64,000 bases of DNA from Merluccius polli (GCA_030340625.1 JAOPHQ010003130.1:1-64000); one strand, 5' to 3'. Shown: positions 1 to 12,685, numbered from the stretch's first letter. Notes: generated from the letters alone by a model not told the origin. Program-made: numbers and translations.

Positions 1-510
1 TTCCATTCACAGCGGTGCGTTTTGTATCCGCAAGGAGGCATGGTTACCAAATGATTTCCCCTCTTCTCTTTTTCCATTCACTGTGATGTACTGGCGGATG
101 TATTGTATCATCCATTCTGAACACAAATACATCTCCAAATCTCACACTGGGCGTACATAGCAATCAATTGCCTACCAAAGTTGAAATTACAATGATTTTT
201 AACTTTGTATTTCTCATATTTAAAATATATGTAGGCTTTCCAAATTAACACATTGCATTACTTTTTTTTTTATCAACCACATGCTGCCATAACTGTAATT
301 GATAGGCCTATATTATATTTCAACTGTATTTTTGTTTTTTAAAAACATTATTATAGAAAGTAAAGTATCAGTAAGTAACAAAGTATCATTTGTGTTTGGC
401 TTTGTCAAATATATTGTGTGGAATAAATGCTTTAGAATAATTGCCTTTAATTTAAGTCTGCAATGAATATGAAAGCAGAAGGAGATTTACTACCCTGGTT
501 TGATGCTCAC
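1..510. other. Intronic / intergenic sequence downstream of L1
   Basis: AT-rich sequence following the splice donor of the leftmost exon in the direction of transcription. I see no coding segment, constant exon, RNA gene or recognisable repeat in it. By family knowledge it should be part of the long intron leading to the shared constant exons, which lie outside the window. Confidence 0.6.
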
Positions 511-2964
511 CTGCTGGCTCTCAAAGGTCCAGGTGCTGTCAGGTAAAGATGCGTCTAAGACATTGATCATGTCTTTAAAGTCTGTGGTACTGCTGGGTTT
601 AACAAAGGTGAAATCACTGTACTCTGACATGGGAGAGAGACAGGACCTGAAGGACTGACTCTGAGACAACATGTCTCCTCCCAGGACCTCCACGTACTTA
701 ATAGGCCCGTCAGTGTTGAGCTGGATTTGGAGGTTTCTGTTGGGGTTCTTGTAGTCCTCGCTGTCGCTCCGTCTCATGCAACAACTACCACTGCTTCTGC
801 TGCTCTTAAGACACTTAACAGCTAGAATGAGAAAAGTCACCAGAGAGAGCACAGACACTGAGGCCAGAGAGAGAATCAAATAAAGAGTGATTCTCCCGGT
901 TTTCTTGCTAGAATCGTCAGTTTTGTGTCTGTGGTCCAAAATGGGCTCGTGAAGACCGTCCTCAAAAAGGATGGACACTGTGACCGTGGTGGACTGAACC
1001 GGATTCCCATCATCCTTAATCTCTATGAGCAGTCTCTGAGAGGAGTCATCCTGCTCAGACACAGCACGTTTAGTCCTCACCTCCCCTGTGTAGAGGTTGA
1101 CAGCGAACAGAGAGGCGTCTGTGGCCTCTGCCAGTCTATAAGAGATCCAGGCGTTATGCCCCGAGTCGGCATCTACAGCTGTTACCTTGGTAACCAAGTG
1201 GCCTGCTTTGGAGGAACGGGGCGTCCTCTGTTGAGAGAGTGAGCCATGGACAGCGGAGGAGGGGTAAATAACAGTGGGGGCGTTATCGTTCTGGTCCAGA
1301 ATGAAAACATGAACAGTAGCGTTGCTGCTCAGAGACGGAGAACCATGGTCCTTTGCCTGCACCTGAATCTGAAACACCTTCAGTTTCTCATAGTCAAAGG
1401 AGTGCATGCTGTAGATGCTGCCGTTATCAGAGTTGATGTAGACATAGGAGGACACAGACACGTCCTGGACTTTAGAATCCAAGATGGAGTAGGAGAGCTT
1501 AGCGTTCTCTCCTAAATCCAAGTCAGAGGCTGATATTGAATACAGTATAGAGCCTGCAATGCCATTCTCTTTAATATACACATTATAAGATGGCTGAGAG
1601 AATATAGGGGTGTTGTCATTTACATCAGTGATGCTCACTGGTATAGTTTTCATACTTTTAAGAGGAGGGGAACCCATATCAGTGGCCGTTATTTCTATAT
1701 TATAAACGGATGAAATCTCTCTGTCTAAAGCACCACGGGTTACAAGTGCATAGTTGTTAGAAAATGAGGGGTTTAGACTAAAAGCAGAGCCTTTAGGAAG
1801 GTGTAAGGACACTTTACCGTTGTCACCTGAATCGAGGTCCCGCGCACTAATTAAAGCCACGACTGTACCATTGGGAGCATTCTCCCGCACGGGGCTGGGC
1901 GGAGAATTAAGCACAATTTCCGGAACATTATCATTGACGTCAATTATTTCTACCTGCACACGACAGTGACCCTCCATTTCAGGAGTCCCTTTGTCTTTCG
2001 CAGTGATGTCGATGCCATATAATGCAGTGGTCTCATAGTCCAAATCACCCTTTAGAATAATTTCACCTGTCAAAGAATTAATGTCAAATATATTTAAAAC
2101 CGCATCTGGTGTCCGAGATTCAAAGGAGAACTCAATTTCCCCGTTTAAACCTTCATCGATATCGCTTGCTTTAGGTTTAATGAGAAGGGTGCCCTTTGGG
2201 CTATTCTCAAACAACGTCACTCTGTAGACATTTTTTTCAAAAACCGGAATGTTATCGTTAATGTCAAGGACGCTAATGGTTATTTCGGAGATTCCCGATC
2301 TGACAGGGTTTCCTCCGTCCAGTGCAGTTAACAACAGGTTATGAACGGCTTTTTTCTCTCGATCGAGAGGCTTCTCCAAAAACAACTCCGGAACACTCTT
2401 ACCATCCTCTATTTCTTTTAGCTTCAGAGAGAAACACTCATTTTTGCTTAAAGTGTAGGTTTTGAGTGAGTTGCTTCCAACGTCAGGATCCAAAGCGCTC
2501 TCCAACAGGAGGCGTGTGCCAACTGCTGCGGATTCGGATATTTTCAAATACAAATGATTTGAAGGAAAGCTCGGTGCATTGTCATTAATATCGCGTATTT
2601 CCACCTCAATGCGATGCAGTTGTAAAGGACTTTCCAAAACGGCCTGAAGAGGTAAAACACAGCTGGCTCGTTGTCCACATAAATCCTCTCTGTCTATTCT
2701 GTCGTTCACCACCAGCTCTCCCTTCCCCGTGTCCACGCTGAAATACTGCTTACCAGCCTCGGAGGCGACGCGCAGTTTTCTGTCAAAAATCTCTGATAAT
2801 CCCAAACCCAGGTCTTTGGCTAAATGTCCTACCACGGAGCCCTGTTTTAGTTCCTCCGGGATGGTGTAGCGAGTCTCTCCGTCTATTGTATTCCACAAGA
2901 GAAAGAAATTATGCCACCACAAAGCCTGCCATCTCCAGTCCCGGTACCTCGTTCTCTTTGTCAT
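511..2964 (-). CDS. pcdhg: Clustered protocadherin gamma-type variable exon, left subcluster (L1)
   Basis: Single-exon ectodomain of a neuronal homophilic adhesion protein; 818 codons. Visible parts: Trp/His-rich hydrophobic leader (residues about 10-28), EC1 with Cys96-x5-Cys102, linkers of the xNDN type at 125-129, 234-238, 342-346, 448-452 and 557-561 closing EC1 to EC5, EC6 to about 675, membrane helix about 692-717, cytoplasmic tail 718-818 ending ESQQ. The exon ends at CAGCAG|GTGAGC (donor GT at 509-510), so the six codons before the next stop are intronic. The start MTKRTRYRDW lies 240 bases below the conserved CTTTGTACAG promoter motif, as in four of the five other left exons. EC1-EC4 are its own; from residue about 489 onward it is nearly identical to L2-L6. 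Gamma subfamily assignment rests on tail resemblance and is less sure than the Pcdh call. Confidence 0.93.
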
Positions 2965-3198
2965 GCTGCGCTAAAATACGTGATATCCCATCAAGAGAAA
3001 TGTAAACGCAAATTTCAACATTGTTCCCGTGCCATTGTAACATACTGCACGACACGCATCACAAAACACTCGTTCTTCGTAAAAGTGAACACTTAAAAAT
3101 AATATTTGTATATGTCCAAATGTATGAGTGCATCGCTCTCTGCTCCAGCACCTAATTGTAACGGTTACCGTGCAGGGTCTGTGTGGAGGCAGGGAGTA

Positions 3199-3290
3199 GA
3201 TCTCTTTGTACAGTTATGCCTGCTATTGGTGCACAGCATCATCCATGCCATCCAATAAGAGGTAGGCTTAGAAGCGCTCTTAAAGCCACA
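3199..3290 (-). promoter_or_regulatory. Promoter block of L1 (TGTACA/CCAAT type)
   Basis: On the plus strand GATCTCTTTGTACAGT is followed by GCTATTGGTGCA and, 20-30 bases on, a second inverted CCAAT (CCAATAAGAG) and AGCGCTCTTAAAGCC. The same block stands before all six left exons. In gene sense it reads AGCGCT, two CCAAT-type boxes, then CTGTACAAAG. The motif starts 240 bases upstream of the L1 ATG. Confidence 0.75.
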
Positions 3291-3342
3291 TAGTCGACTG
3301 CTATTGCAGAACATGAGAGCTATTAATACGACTCGTGTGTGG

Positions 3343-3477
<135 letters not shown>

Positions 3478-3783
3478 CCATTAAGAGGGCGCGTGGGTCG
3501 CTGTCCCGGGTTCTGAAATGCTCTGTTTTGTTAGCTTGCAAACAGTGGAGAAAAACTACACTTGATCCAAAAACCATTTGAAGGAATTCCTTGCTCTGAT
3601 ATAATAAGAATTTATCGAACAGATGTATTGAAACAATTTAATTTAGTTAAATGTGTCATTTCATATCACATTTGTGTATAATATTGCCTATTAAGTCAAA
3701 TATAGTTGTGCTACATAACATTAGGAGGACATTATCATCTCAGAGAAAAAAAAAAACCTCATAGATCATTATATTTATCTCAC

Positions 3784-6242
3784 CTGCTGGCTCTCAAAGG
3801 TCCAGGTGCTGTCAGGTAAAGATGCGTCTAAGACGTTGATCATGTCTTTAAAGTCTGTGGTACTGCTGGGTTTAACAAAGGTGAAATCACTGTACTCTGA
3901 CATGGGAGAGAGACAGGACCTGAAGGACTGACTCTGAGACAACATGTCTCCTCCCAGGACCTCCACGTACTTAATAGGCCCATCAGTGTTGAGCTGGATC
4001 TGGAGGTTTCTGTTGGGGTTCTTGTAGTCCTCGCTGTCGCTCCGTCTCATGCAGCAACTACCACTGCTTCTGCTGCTCTTAAGACACTTAACAGCTAGAA
4101 TGAGAAAAGTCACCAGAGAGAGCACAGACACTGAGGCCAGAGAGAGAATCAAATAAAGAGTGATTCTCCCGGTTCTCTTGTTGGACTCGCTAGTTTTTTG
4201 GCTGAGGTCCAAAATGGGTTCATGAAGACCGTCCTCTAAAATAATAGAGACGGTGACCGTGGTGGATTGAACCTGGATCCCCATCGTCCTTAATCTCTAT
4301 GAGCAGTCTCTGAGAGGAGTCATCCTGCTCAGACACAGGCCGTTTAGTCCTCACCTCCCCTGTGTAAAGGTTGACATTGAACATGGACGCGTCTGTAGCC
4401 TCCGTTAACCTATACGAGATCCAGGCGTTATGCCCCGAGTCGGCGTCTACGGCTGTCAACTTAGTTATAAGGTAACCTACTTTAGCAGATCGAGACATCC
4501 TCTGTTGAGAGAGTGAGCCATGGACAGCGGAGGAGGGGTAAATAACAGCGGGGGTGTTATCGTTCTGGTCCAGAATGAAAACATGAACAGTAGCGTTGCT
4601 GCTCAGAGATGGAGAACCGTGGTCCTTTGCCTGCACCTGAATCTGAAACACCTTCAGTTTCTCATAGTCAAAGGAGTGCATGCTGTAGATGCTGCCGTTA
4701 TCAGAGTTGATGTAGACATAGGAGGACACAGACACGTCCTGGACTTTAGAATCCAAGATGGAGTAGGAGATCTTGGCGTTTTCACCTAAATCAGAATCCG
4801 TCACTGACACTGTGCCCAATACTTTACCAGGCGCACAATTCTCTTTTACATAAATGACATAATGTGGCTGTATGAACACAGGAGCATTATCATTTACATC
4901 TAAGATGTCAACTAATATTTCTTTTTCAGCTGTTAGTGGCGGTGACCCTGTATCAGAGGCTAAAATTCGAATCTTATATTCTGGATATTTTTCCCGATCC
5001 AGTTTAGTATCGGTAACCAGTGCGTAATGGTCAAGCAACGATGGTTTTAATTTAAAGGGGGATTCCTTGCCTAAACTTAAATTCGTCTTACCATTTTTAC
5101 CTGAATCAATATCTCTCGCGTTTATTAGAGCAATGACGGTGCCTATCGGAGAGTCCTCCCTGACAGGAGTCGAGAGAGAAGTTATATGAATTTCAGGGGG
5201 GTTGTCGTTAACGTCCAAAACCTCCACCTGCACTGTACAATGACCATCCATCGCAGGCGTTCCCCTATCCGTTGCTCTAACGTCGAATTCATATTTCCCT
5301 GGATTCTTCATAGTCCAATCCATTAGTTATAGGACATATCACCAGGTCTCGGTATCTATTGTGAATGTCTCAAGTATTGTTTCTAATGTGTCTTCAGCAA
5401 ACGAATAAACAATTTCTCCGTTTTCACCATCATCAAGATCCACTGCTCTAACCTTCAAAATGACGCTTCTCTTTAATGTGTCCTCGTTAATGGGGACTTC
5501 ATAAAGGGATTTCTCAAACTGAGGTGCATTATCATTTATGTCTAACACATTAACAATGATATCGGATGTGCCCGTTTTTACCGGATTGCCACCATCTAAT
5601 GCAGTGAGAACGAGTTTATAAAGCGGTTGCTTTTCTCTGTCCAAACCTTTTTGCAAAGACCAATTCTGGAACTTTGCTTCCATCTTTATTAGTTTTGATA
5701 TTCAACGAAAACTGGTCGTTCTGACTAAGTTGATACGATTTTAAAGCGTTTGCACCTACATCCGGATCTACAGCACTTTTGAGTGGAAAACGCGTGCCGG
5801 TAACTGTGTGCTCCGCAATATTCAAAACGTGCTCCGTCTTGAGAAATACGGGTCCATTGTCATTTATATCCTGTACTTCGACTTGAACACTAAATAGCTG
5901 CAATGGATTGTCAATAATAACCTGCTGTGGTAACACGCAGCTGGTTCGCTGTCCGCATAACGCCTCCCTGTCTATCCGCTCGTTCACCACCAGCTCTCCC
6001 TTCCCCGTGTCCACGCTGAAATACTGCTTACCAGCCTCGGAGGCGACGCGCAGTTTACGGACGAAAATCTCAGATAATCCCAAACCCAGATCTTTGGCCA
6101 CATTTCCTACCACGGAGCCCTGTTTTAGTTCCTCCGGAATGGTGTAGCGAGTCTGTCCGTCTATTGTACTCCACAAGAGAAAGAAATGATGCCACCACAA
6201 AGCCTGCCATCTCCAGTCTCGATATCCAATTGTCTTTGTCAT
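3784..6242 (-). pseudogene. pcdhg: Frameshifted protocadherin gamma-type variable exon (L2)
   Basis: Whole left-type variable exon, MTKTIGYRDWRW start to ESQQ|GTGAGA donor (GT at 3782-3783), but broken by five frameshifts. All are extra single bases: in the T run 5648-5652, at about 5344, about 5330, in 5294-5299, and about 4274. The span is 2459 bases, exactly 818 codons plus five, so removing one base at each point restores the subfamily length with no other damage. All EC linkers, the helix and the tail remain recognisable. EC6 differs from its neighbours over a patch (MSRSAKVGYLITKL for TPRSSKAGHLVTKV), so this copy has partly escaped homogenisation. It may be a young pseudogene or an intact gene with consensus errors; the insertion-only pattern favours error. 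Confidence 0.7.
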
Positions 6243-6476
6243 CTTTGACGCGTTAGACTATTGTACTTCCAAGCGAAATATGTTTCCATATGACATATGG
6301 CCATACGTTTATTCTCATCTCCATACCGAAAACGGCCAAAATAATTCCCGAGTAGGCAACGACGGTATGCTACATTACAAGATGGGAAATGTTCCCCGTC
6401 CTAAGCGCATTTGTCTCTCCTCCAGCTGTGAGCAATGCAACCGCGGCGGTGGTACCACACCACGGGGAGGGCGAGT

Positions 6477-6580
6477 AGATCTCTTTGTACAGTCCTGCAC
6501 GCTATTGGCGTGCCAGGAGGTTCCTCACAGCCAATCGGATGGAAGCAGGAGGTTCCTCACAGCCAATGGGATGGAAGAGC
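6477..6580 (-). promoter_or_regulatory. Promoter block of L2, with a duplicated CCAAT segment
   Basis: GATCTCTTTGTACAGTCC then GCACGCTATTGGCG. CTTTGTACAG starts 241 bases above the ATG at 6242. The second CCAAT region has been duplicated in tandem (32-bp unit at 6515-6546 and 6547-6576). Confidence 0.75.
6515..6576. repeat. Two-copy 32-bp tandem repeat in the L2 promoter
   Basis: AGGAGGTTCCTCACAGCCAA followed by TCGGATGGAAGC, repeated once with C changed to G after CCAAT. The other left promoters have one copy of this position. Confidence 0.9.
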
Positions 6581-7520
6581 TGTATCTCCAAAGACACAGC
6601 GCCAACTGATACAGGCCTATACCAATGCCCTGAACGAGACACAAAGCAGGATGCTTCGGCCTATTTAGAAAACCAAGTAGGCCTAATAAAATCAATGTTT
6701 ATTTTTATTTTTTTCATGAAAATAAAAACTGAAGGAAAAATAATAGTTTGGCATGAAAAAAAATACCCAATGCAAATGTCACGAAAGCACAGGCCTACAA
6801 ATGAGGTCATTCACATGTTCTACCGTAATATGCTTACAGCTGAAGGTCTACTTTTCTATAAATAGCCTACTGCCTACATTATTATTGTACACCATTTAGG
6901 ACATAGTCTACGTCGGTAGGCTATATAACATTATTTATAACACACGGAATGACTATGTGACGACTAACAAAGTCGTAACAAACAAACAAACAAACCTGCG
7001 GCTCTGTTTTGATGGTGTCCGCGCCAGCAAGATCTGCTCGCACAGGTGCAATGACTTTTATGGAAACCTCACTTCACTTACACGAGCAGAGCTTGGATTT
7101 AACGTTAGTTGGCGATTGATAGCTGATAGCGATTGAATAAACAAACATACACTTTAGTACTCCACACTCGTATGTGTTTTATTTTGATTACAATGTGAGG
7201 AATTACGTTACGTTGCCTATTCATGTCTGTCTATGTATATTTTCTCACCGTTGGTCACCGGTGTCTGCGGAGCATCAGGGGAAGCCATTGTTGTTTACGT
7301 TGGTGACGTCAAAAAACGAACTGGGAGTACATCGATCACATACGAGTTCACGGGTCGTGAGTTACGAGTTTGACTGCGGTTCCAGAGCACTTTCACGGGT
7401 AGGAGGTCGTGAAGTCACGAGTTACGGGTTGCCTGGAACGCGCCATAATATCTCCCGTATGCAGGCGTTGCCAAGCAACGTGGCCATAGCGTCTTCTTAG
7501 CGTCAACGTCTTTCTTAGAC

Positions 7521-7573
7521 GTTAACCCAGAGCTATAGAGTAAACTATCTTTACTCTATAGCTCTGCGTTAAC
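7521..7573. repeat. Inverted repeat (24-bp arms, 5-base loop)
   Basis: GTTAACCCAGAGCTATAGAG and following bases at 7521-7544 pair with 7550-7573, with one mismatch. It could be a transposon terminus or a replication-born palindrome. Confidence 0.8.
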
Positions 7574-8590
7574 CTACACCCTCCAGTCAATCAGAATCGA
7601 CTATTCACCCAGACCACGGTATAAGACAGAGTTATTGTCCACTTCGCCAGGAGGGCAGAATCTAACTACAAGGTGAGAGATAGGTTAGGCATGTTTTCTT
7701 GTGGCCTAGCAAGGTGGTTACTTCACTTAAGCTTTATAATGTTACGTTAAAAATAAAGGGACAATTTAACAATACAGCTCTGTCAGTGACCCACAACAAT
7801 GTATTAATTGAAGTAAACAATACAGTACCTCAAATAAATAACAAGTAAATAACCTCTATGTAACATCTTTACAATAACTAATATTTTCATATATTGTAGT
7901 GATTTAAATCTAACTGTCTGGAGGGAAGAACAGGAGAGAGAGGACATCAGAATGCAGTACAGCAGGAATTGGAGGTGAACAGTTTAGGGAAAGAAAAGGT
8001 AGGCTGGATGTCTTTCCTTTCCAGTTATGTTACCCAGGGGTGGGGGTTAGGTGTGCGCTCGTTTCGGTGCGTCGGTCGACAGGGTTTGCTTCACCAAACA
8101 TTTTGACCACCCGCCGCCACTGGTGTAAACGTTATTACACACTGGCTATTGAATGACGTACGGTCGGTAGGCTATCGGCTAGCTAACGTTTGATGTAATG
8201 TCAAATGTCTAAAAGGCGGGCGTGTAGCTTTAATAGGGACCCTATTTTTTAAATGATTGATTCGTATTTTTCGAACCGCTAGCCGCAAGTGTGTGAAACT
8301 CATTTGGTCCACTGATGGTGGATGAAGCGACGTGACAAGGCGTCGACGCACGATGACGTTGCAATTAGCATCGGAGCTAATTTTGTGATCAAAGTGTTCA
8401 GCTTTCTGTGGAAACTCGTTTAGGACAAACGGACCCCGAGAAAGATTTTCTCAAGCAAAAAAAGCCAACAGGCCACCGGACTACACCCTCCGCAACCCCA
8501 CCCCAAGTCACATTAGCAAAAACGAGAAGGATGATTATTTCGTTAAGCCATGATGTCGCATATGGAGGACTAAAAGTACCAAAATTAAAT

Positions 8591-9055
8591 AAATAAATAC
8601 ACCATTAAATAATTACTTAAATGTGTCATTAATTAATTAAAATTGGAATTAAATACTTAAATGTGTCATTAATTCATTAAAATACCGATTAATTTTATGT
8701 AAAAACATATATAGCCTAATCATTTCACTATTTAATTAATTTACAATTAACATTTCATGATCCTGTGTTGCAGTGCTTCATGAATTGTAAAACTGTCAAA
8801 CTCGCCCATCAAATTCAGTGGGTGGGGCTAACGCTACACAGGCTAACGCTACATGAAGCACTGCAACACAGGATCATGAAATGTAAATGTAAATCATGAA
8901 ATGTAAATTAATTAAATAGTGAAATGATTATATATGTTGTTTTTTTACATAAAAATAATCTGTATTTTAATGAATTAATTACACATTTAAGTATTTAATT
9001 CCAATTTAATGAATTAATGACACATTTAAGTAATTATTTAATGGTGTATTTATTT
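8591..9055. mobile_element. Foldback (long-inverted-repeat) non-autonomous element
   Basis: Left arm about 8591-8782 and right arm about 8852-9055 are imperfect reverse complements: AATACACCATTAAATAATTA matches the reverse of 9028-9052, and GATCCTGTGTTGCAGTGCTT matches the reverse of 8853-8873. They flank a ~70-bp loop. AT-rich, no coding capacity. Family and target-site duplication not settled. Confidence 0.65.
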
Positions 9056-9086
9056 ACACCAATAATTTATTTATTTATCAAGTGAA

Positions 9087-9197
9087 ATTGTATAAGTGTA
9101 GGCTTATAACTTATAAGCCTACACTTGTATAAGTGCAGGCTTATAAGTTATAAGCCTACACTTATACAATTTGAGACATCAAGCACACACACACACG

Positions 9198-9291
<94 letters not shown>

Positions 9292-9297
9292 AGTTAT

Positions 9298-9341
<44 letters not shown>

Positions 9342-9358
9342 GTGTGTGTGCGTGTGTT
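9087..9358. repeat. Nested palindromes and opposed (CA)n / (TG)n runs
   Basis: TATAAGTGTAGGCTTATAAC and its reverse complement alternate at 9091-9170. A CA run (9185-9289) then faces a TG run (9301-9358) around ATAAGTTATAAG. The whole segment can fold on itself. Confidence 0.85.
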
Positions 9359-9905
9359 TTTTAACTAATTATACCATGGCCCGGGTGAATTCTCGATTCT
9401 GATTGGCTGGGGAGGTGTGCATTATATCTCGATAACATGCATGGATGCATGCAACACCAATTTTACCCCAAAATATTAATCAACACCCATATATTTTTAT
9501 TCATTCGCAGGTGGCATGGTATAAGCGGGATGATCAACTCCGAGGTGTGCATGTATCGAAAAAGAATGCACTTCGCGGAGACAAACCCCCGTGCATTATT
9601 TTTTGGAGTGTATTATCTCTTACATAACAAAACGGTAGTAACAATATCTGTATATTGCTGATATTTTTTTCAAAACACAATTGCACATTTTCCTAAACTT
9701 CAATTCACTCATGGGCTACGATTCTTATGAAATAGCTGACGTTTTCTGAAATCTGTCAATCCTTTCTTGGACACCAGAATAGCAATATATAAAATGGTAA
9801 GTGTTGTTTTGCTTTGTTTAGAACAGTGTAGACCTAATGCAATTATAACAAAACTCTTCACATTATTTGTTTAATTTCACATGAACTGAGATAGTCTCTT
9901 CTCAC

Positions 9906-12359
9906 CTGCTGGCTCTCAAAGGTCCAGGTGCTGTCAGGTAAAGATGCGTCTAAGACGTTGATCATGTCTTTAAAGTCTGTGGTGCTGCTGGGTTTAACAA
10001 AGCTGAAATCGCTGTACTCTGACATGGGAGAGAGACAGGACCTGAAGGACTGACTCTGAGACAACATGTCTCCTCCCAGGACCTCCACGTACTTAATAGG
10101 CCCATCAGTGTTGAGCTGGATCTGTAGGTTTCTGTTGGGGTTCTTGTAGTCCTCGCTGTCGCTCCGTCTCATGCAGCAACTACCACTGCTTCTGCTGCTC
10201 TTAAGACACTTAACAGCTAGAATGAGAAAAGTCACCAGAGAGAGCACAGACACTGAGGCCAGAGAGAGAATCAAATAAAGAGTGATTCTCCCAGTTTTCT
10301 TGCTAGAATCGTCCATTTTCTGTCTGAGGTCCAAAATGGGCTCATGAAGGCTGTCCTCTAAAAGGATGGACACTGTGACCGTGGTTGTCTGAACTGGATC
10401 CCCATCGTCCTTAATCTCTATGAGCAGTCTCTGAGAGGAGTCTTCCTGCTCAGACACAGCACGTTTAGTCCTCACCTCCCCTGTGTAGAGGTTGACAGCG
10501 AACAGAGAGGCGTCTGTGGCCTCTGCCAGTCTATAAGAGATCCAGGCATTATGCCCCGAGTCGGCATCTACAGCTGTTACCTTGGTAACCAAGTGACCTG
10601 CTTTGGATGAACGGGGCGTTCTCTGTTGAGAGAGTGAGCCATGGACAACGGAGGAGGGGTAAATAACAGCGGGGGCGTTATCGTTCTGGTCCAGAATGAA
10701 AACATGAACAGTAGCATTGCTGCTCAGAGACGGAGAACCGTGGTCCTTTGCCTGCACCTGAATCTGAAACACCTTCAGTTTCTCATAGTCAAAGGAGTGC
10801 ATGCTGTAGATGCTGCCGTTATCAGAGTTGATGTAGACATAGGAAGACACAGACACGTCCTGGACTTTAGAATCCAAGATGGAGTAGGAGAGCTTGGCGT
10901 TCTCTCCTAAATCCAAGTCGGAGGCTGATATTGAGTAAATGATGGTGCCTGCTCTTCCATTTTCTTTTATATATACATTATATGATGGTTGACTGAATAT
11001 AGGTGCGTTGTCATTTATATCAGAGATTTTAACAGGTATTGTTTTTCTACTATTTAGAGGAGGGGAGCCTGCATCAGTTGCGGTTATCTCAATGTTGTAA
11101 TCCGACAAGATTTCTCTGTCTATAACGTCATTGGTAACTAAAGCATAATTATTAGAGAACGATGGTTTTAGACTAAACGGCGAGCCCACTGGGAGTTTTA
11201 ACGTTACTTTCCCATTTTCGCCGGAGTCAAGATCTCGTGCACTAAGCAAAGCCACTACCGTGCCACGCGGGGCGTCCTCGGGCACATCGTTGGGCTGAGA
11301 TGTGAGAATAACTTCTGGGGTGTTATCGTTAACGTCAATTACGTCAATCTGAACACGACAATGACCCTCCGTTTTTGGGGTGCCTTTGTCTTTGGCACTT
11401 ATGTCTATTCGATACGTTACGGCATTTTCATGGTCTAATAGACCTTTCAAGAACATCTCACCAGTAACTGAATTTATATCAAATAATCCTAAAACGTTTT
11501 CTGGGGTGTGTATGCCAAACGAATATTCAACTTCTCCATTCAGCCCCTCGTCTGTGTCACTCGCTTGAGTTTTAACAATTAACGTGCCTTTTGCAATATC
11601 TTCCCTAACTGCAACCTTATACAAAGTATTTTTAAAAATTGGAATATTGTCATTATTATCAAGTACAATTATAGTTATTTGTGCTGTTCCCGACTTTACA
11701 GGATTACCCCCGTCCAAGGCTGTAAGTAGTAACTGGTGTCCGGACTTTCTTTCTCGATCAAGCGGTTTGTCTAATACCAGCTCCGGGACATTCCTCCCGT
11801 CTTCGATTGGTTTCATTTTTAAACTAAAACAATCATCTTTACTAAGAACATACGTCCTCAATCCATTACTTCCTACATCTTGATCCTCCGCACTTTCCAG
11901 CGGAAAACGAACTCCAACGACAGTAGATTCAGCTATTTCCAGTGTAAGCTCATTTTTAACAAAACGAGGAGAGTTGTCATTTATGTCTCTTATTTCCACC
12001 TCAATGCGATGCAACTGTAGCGGACTCTCGACGACAACCTGAAGAGGTAAAACACAGTTTGCGTTTTGTCCACACAGGGCCTCTCTGTCTATTCTCTCAT
12101 TCACTACCAGCTCCCCCTTTCCCGCGTCCACGCTGAAATACTGCTTACCAGCCTCCGACGCAACGCGCAGTTTACGATCAAAAATGTCCGATAATCCCAA
12201 ACCCAGATCATTGGCTAAATGTCCTACCACGGAGCCCTGTTTTAGTTCCTCCGGGATGGTGTAGCGAGTCTCTCCGTCTATTGTATTCCACAAGAGAAAG
12301 AAATGATGCCACCACAAAGCCTGCCATCTCCAGTCGCGGTACCTCGTTCTCTTTGTCAT
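9906..12359 (-). CDS. pcdhg: Clustered protocadherin gamma-type variable exon (L3)
   Basis: Intact 818-codon exon starting MTKRTRYRDWRW and ending ESQQ|GTGAGA (donor GT at 9904-9905). Domain positions as in L1: leader, EC1 with CGQNANC loop, five xNDN linkers, EC6, helix about 692-717, tail to 818. EC1-EC4 differ clearly from L1, for instance a QDVGSNGLRTYVLSKDD stretch in EC2. The region from AKLSYSILDSK to the end is almost the same as in L1 and L4-L6. The tail has one private change, YSDFSFVK for YSDFTFVK. The start codon is 237 bases below the promoter motif. Expected role: neuronal surface adhesion isoform after splicing to the constant exons. Confidence 0.94.
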
Positions 12360-12587
12360 AGCGGCTTTGTTATAGTTTACATCCCATTGTGTTGCTTAGT
12401 ACATGTGCGCTTAATGTAACCATCCATCACCAGATTGAATATTCCAAAAGAAGAATCCGCCAAAATGGTAGGACATTTAAACTGAACGATATTGGTTCCG
12501 CGCCGAATGGATGCGGATCGCTTTCTCTCTCCTCCAGCTCTCCGCGCTGCAAATGGTATGGTAGTAGAGAAGCATTGGGGAGTGGGA

Positions 12588-12685
12588 GTAGATCCCTTTG
12601 TACAGTTCTGCGTGCTATTGGTGCAAAGCATGTATATCTAATAACCAATAGGAACGTCACTGCGTGCTTTTAAAGACACAGCACA
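12588..12685 (-). promoter_or_regulatory. Promoter block of L3
   Basis: GATCCCTTTGTACAGTTCTG then GTGCTATTGGTGCA, a second CCAATAGG and CTTTTAAAGACACAG. CTTTGTACAG starts at 12596, 237 bases above the ATG. Confidence 0.75.

Larger units (their letters stand above)
6581..9905. other. 3.3 kb spacer between L2 and L3, transposon-rich
   Basis: No protocadherin exon or other gene recognised. It contains a hairpin at 7521-7573, a foldback element at 8591-9055, nested palindromes and opposed CA/TG runs to 9358. The segments 7020-8350 (GC-richer, with repeated GAGTTACGAGTT-like words) and 9360-9650 look like remnants of DNA transposons, but I could not define their ends. It is the largest spacer within the left group. 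Confidence 0.5.

Noticed and set aside
1246..1515. Plus-strand frames of about 89 codons (MDSGGGVNNSGG...) repeated under every left exon
   Set aside because: They are antisense to the homogenised EC5 block and are conserved only because the sense strand is. No promoter or family resemblance.
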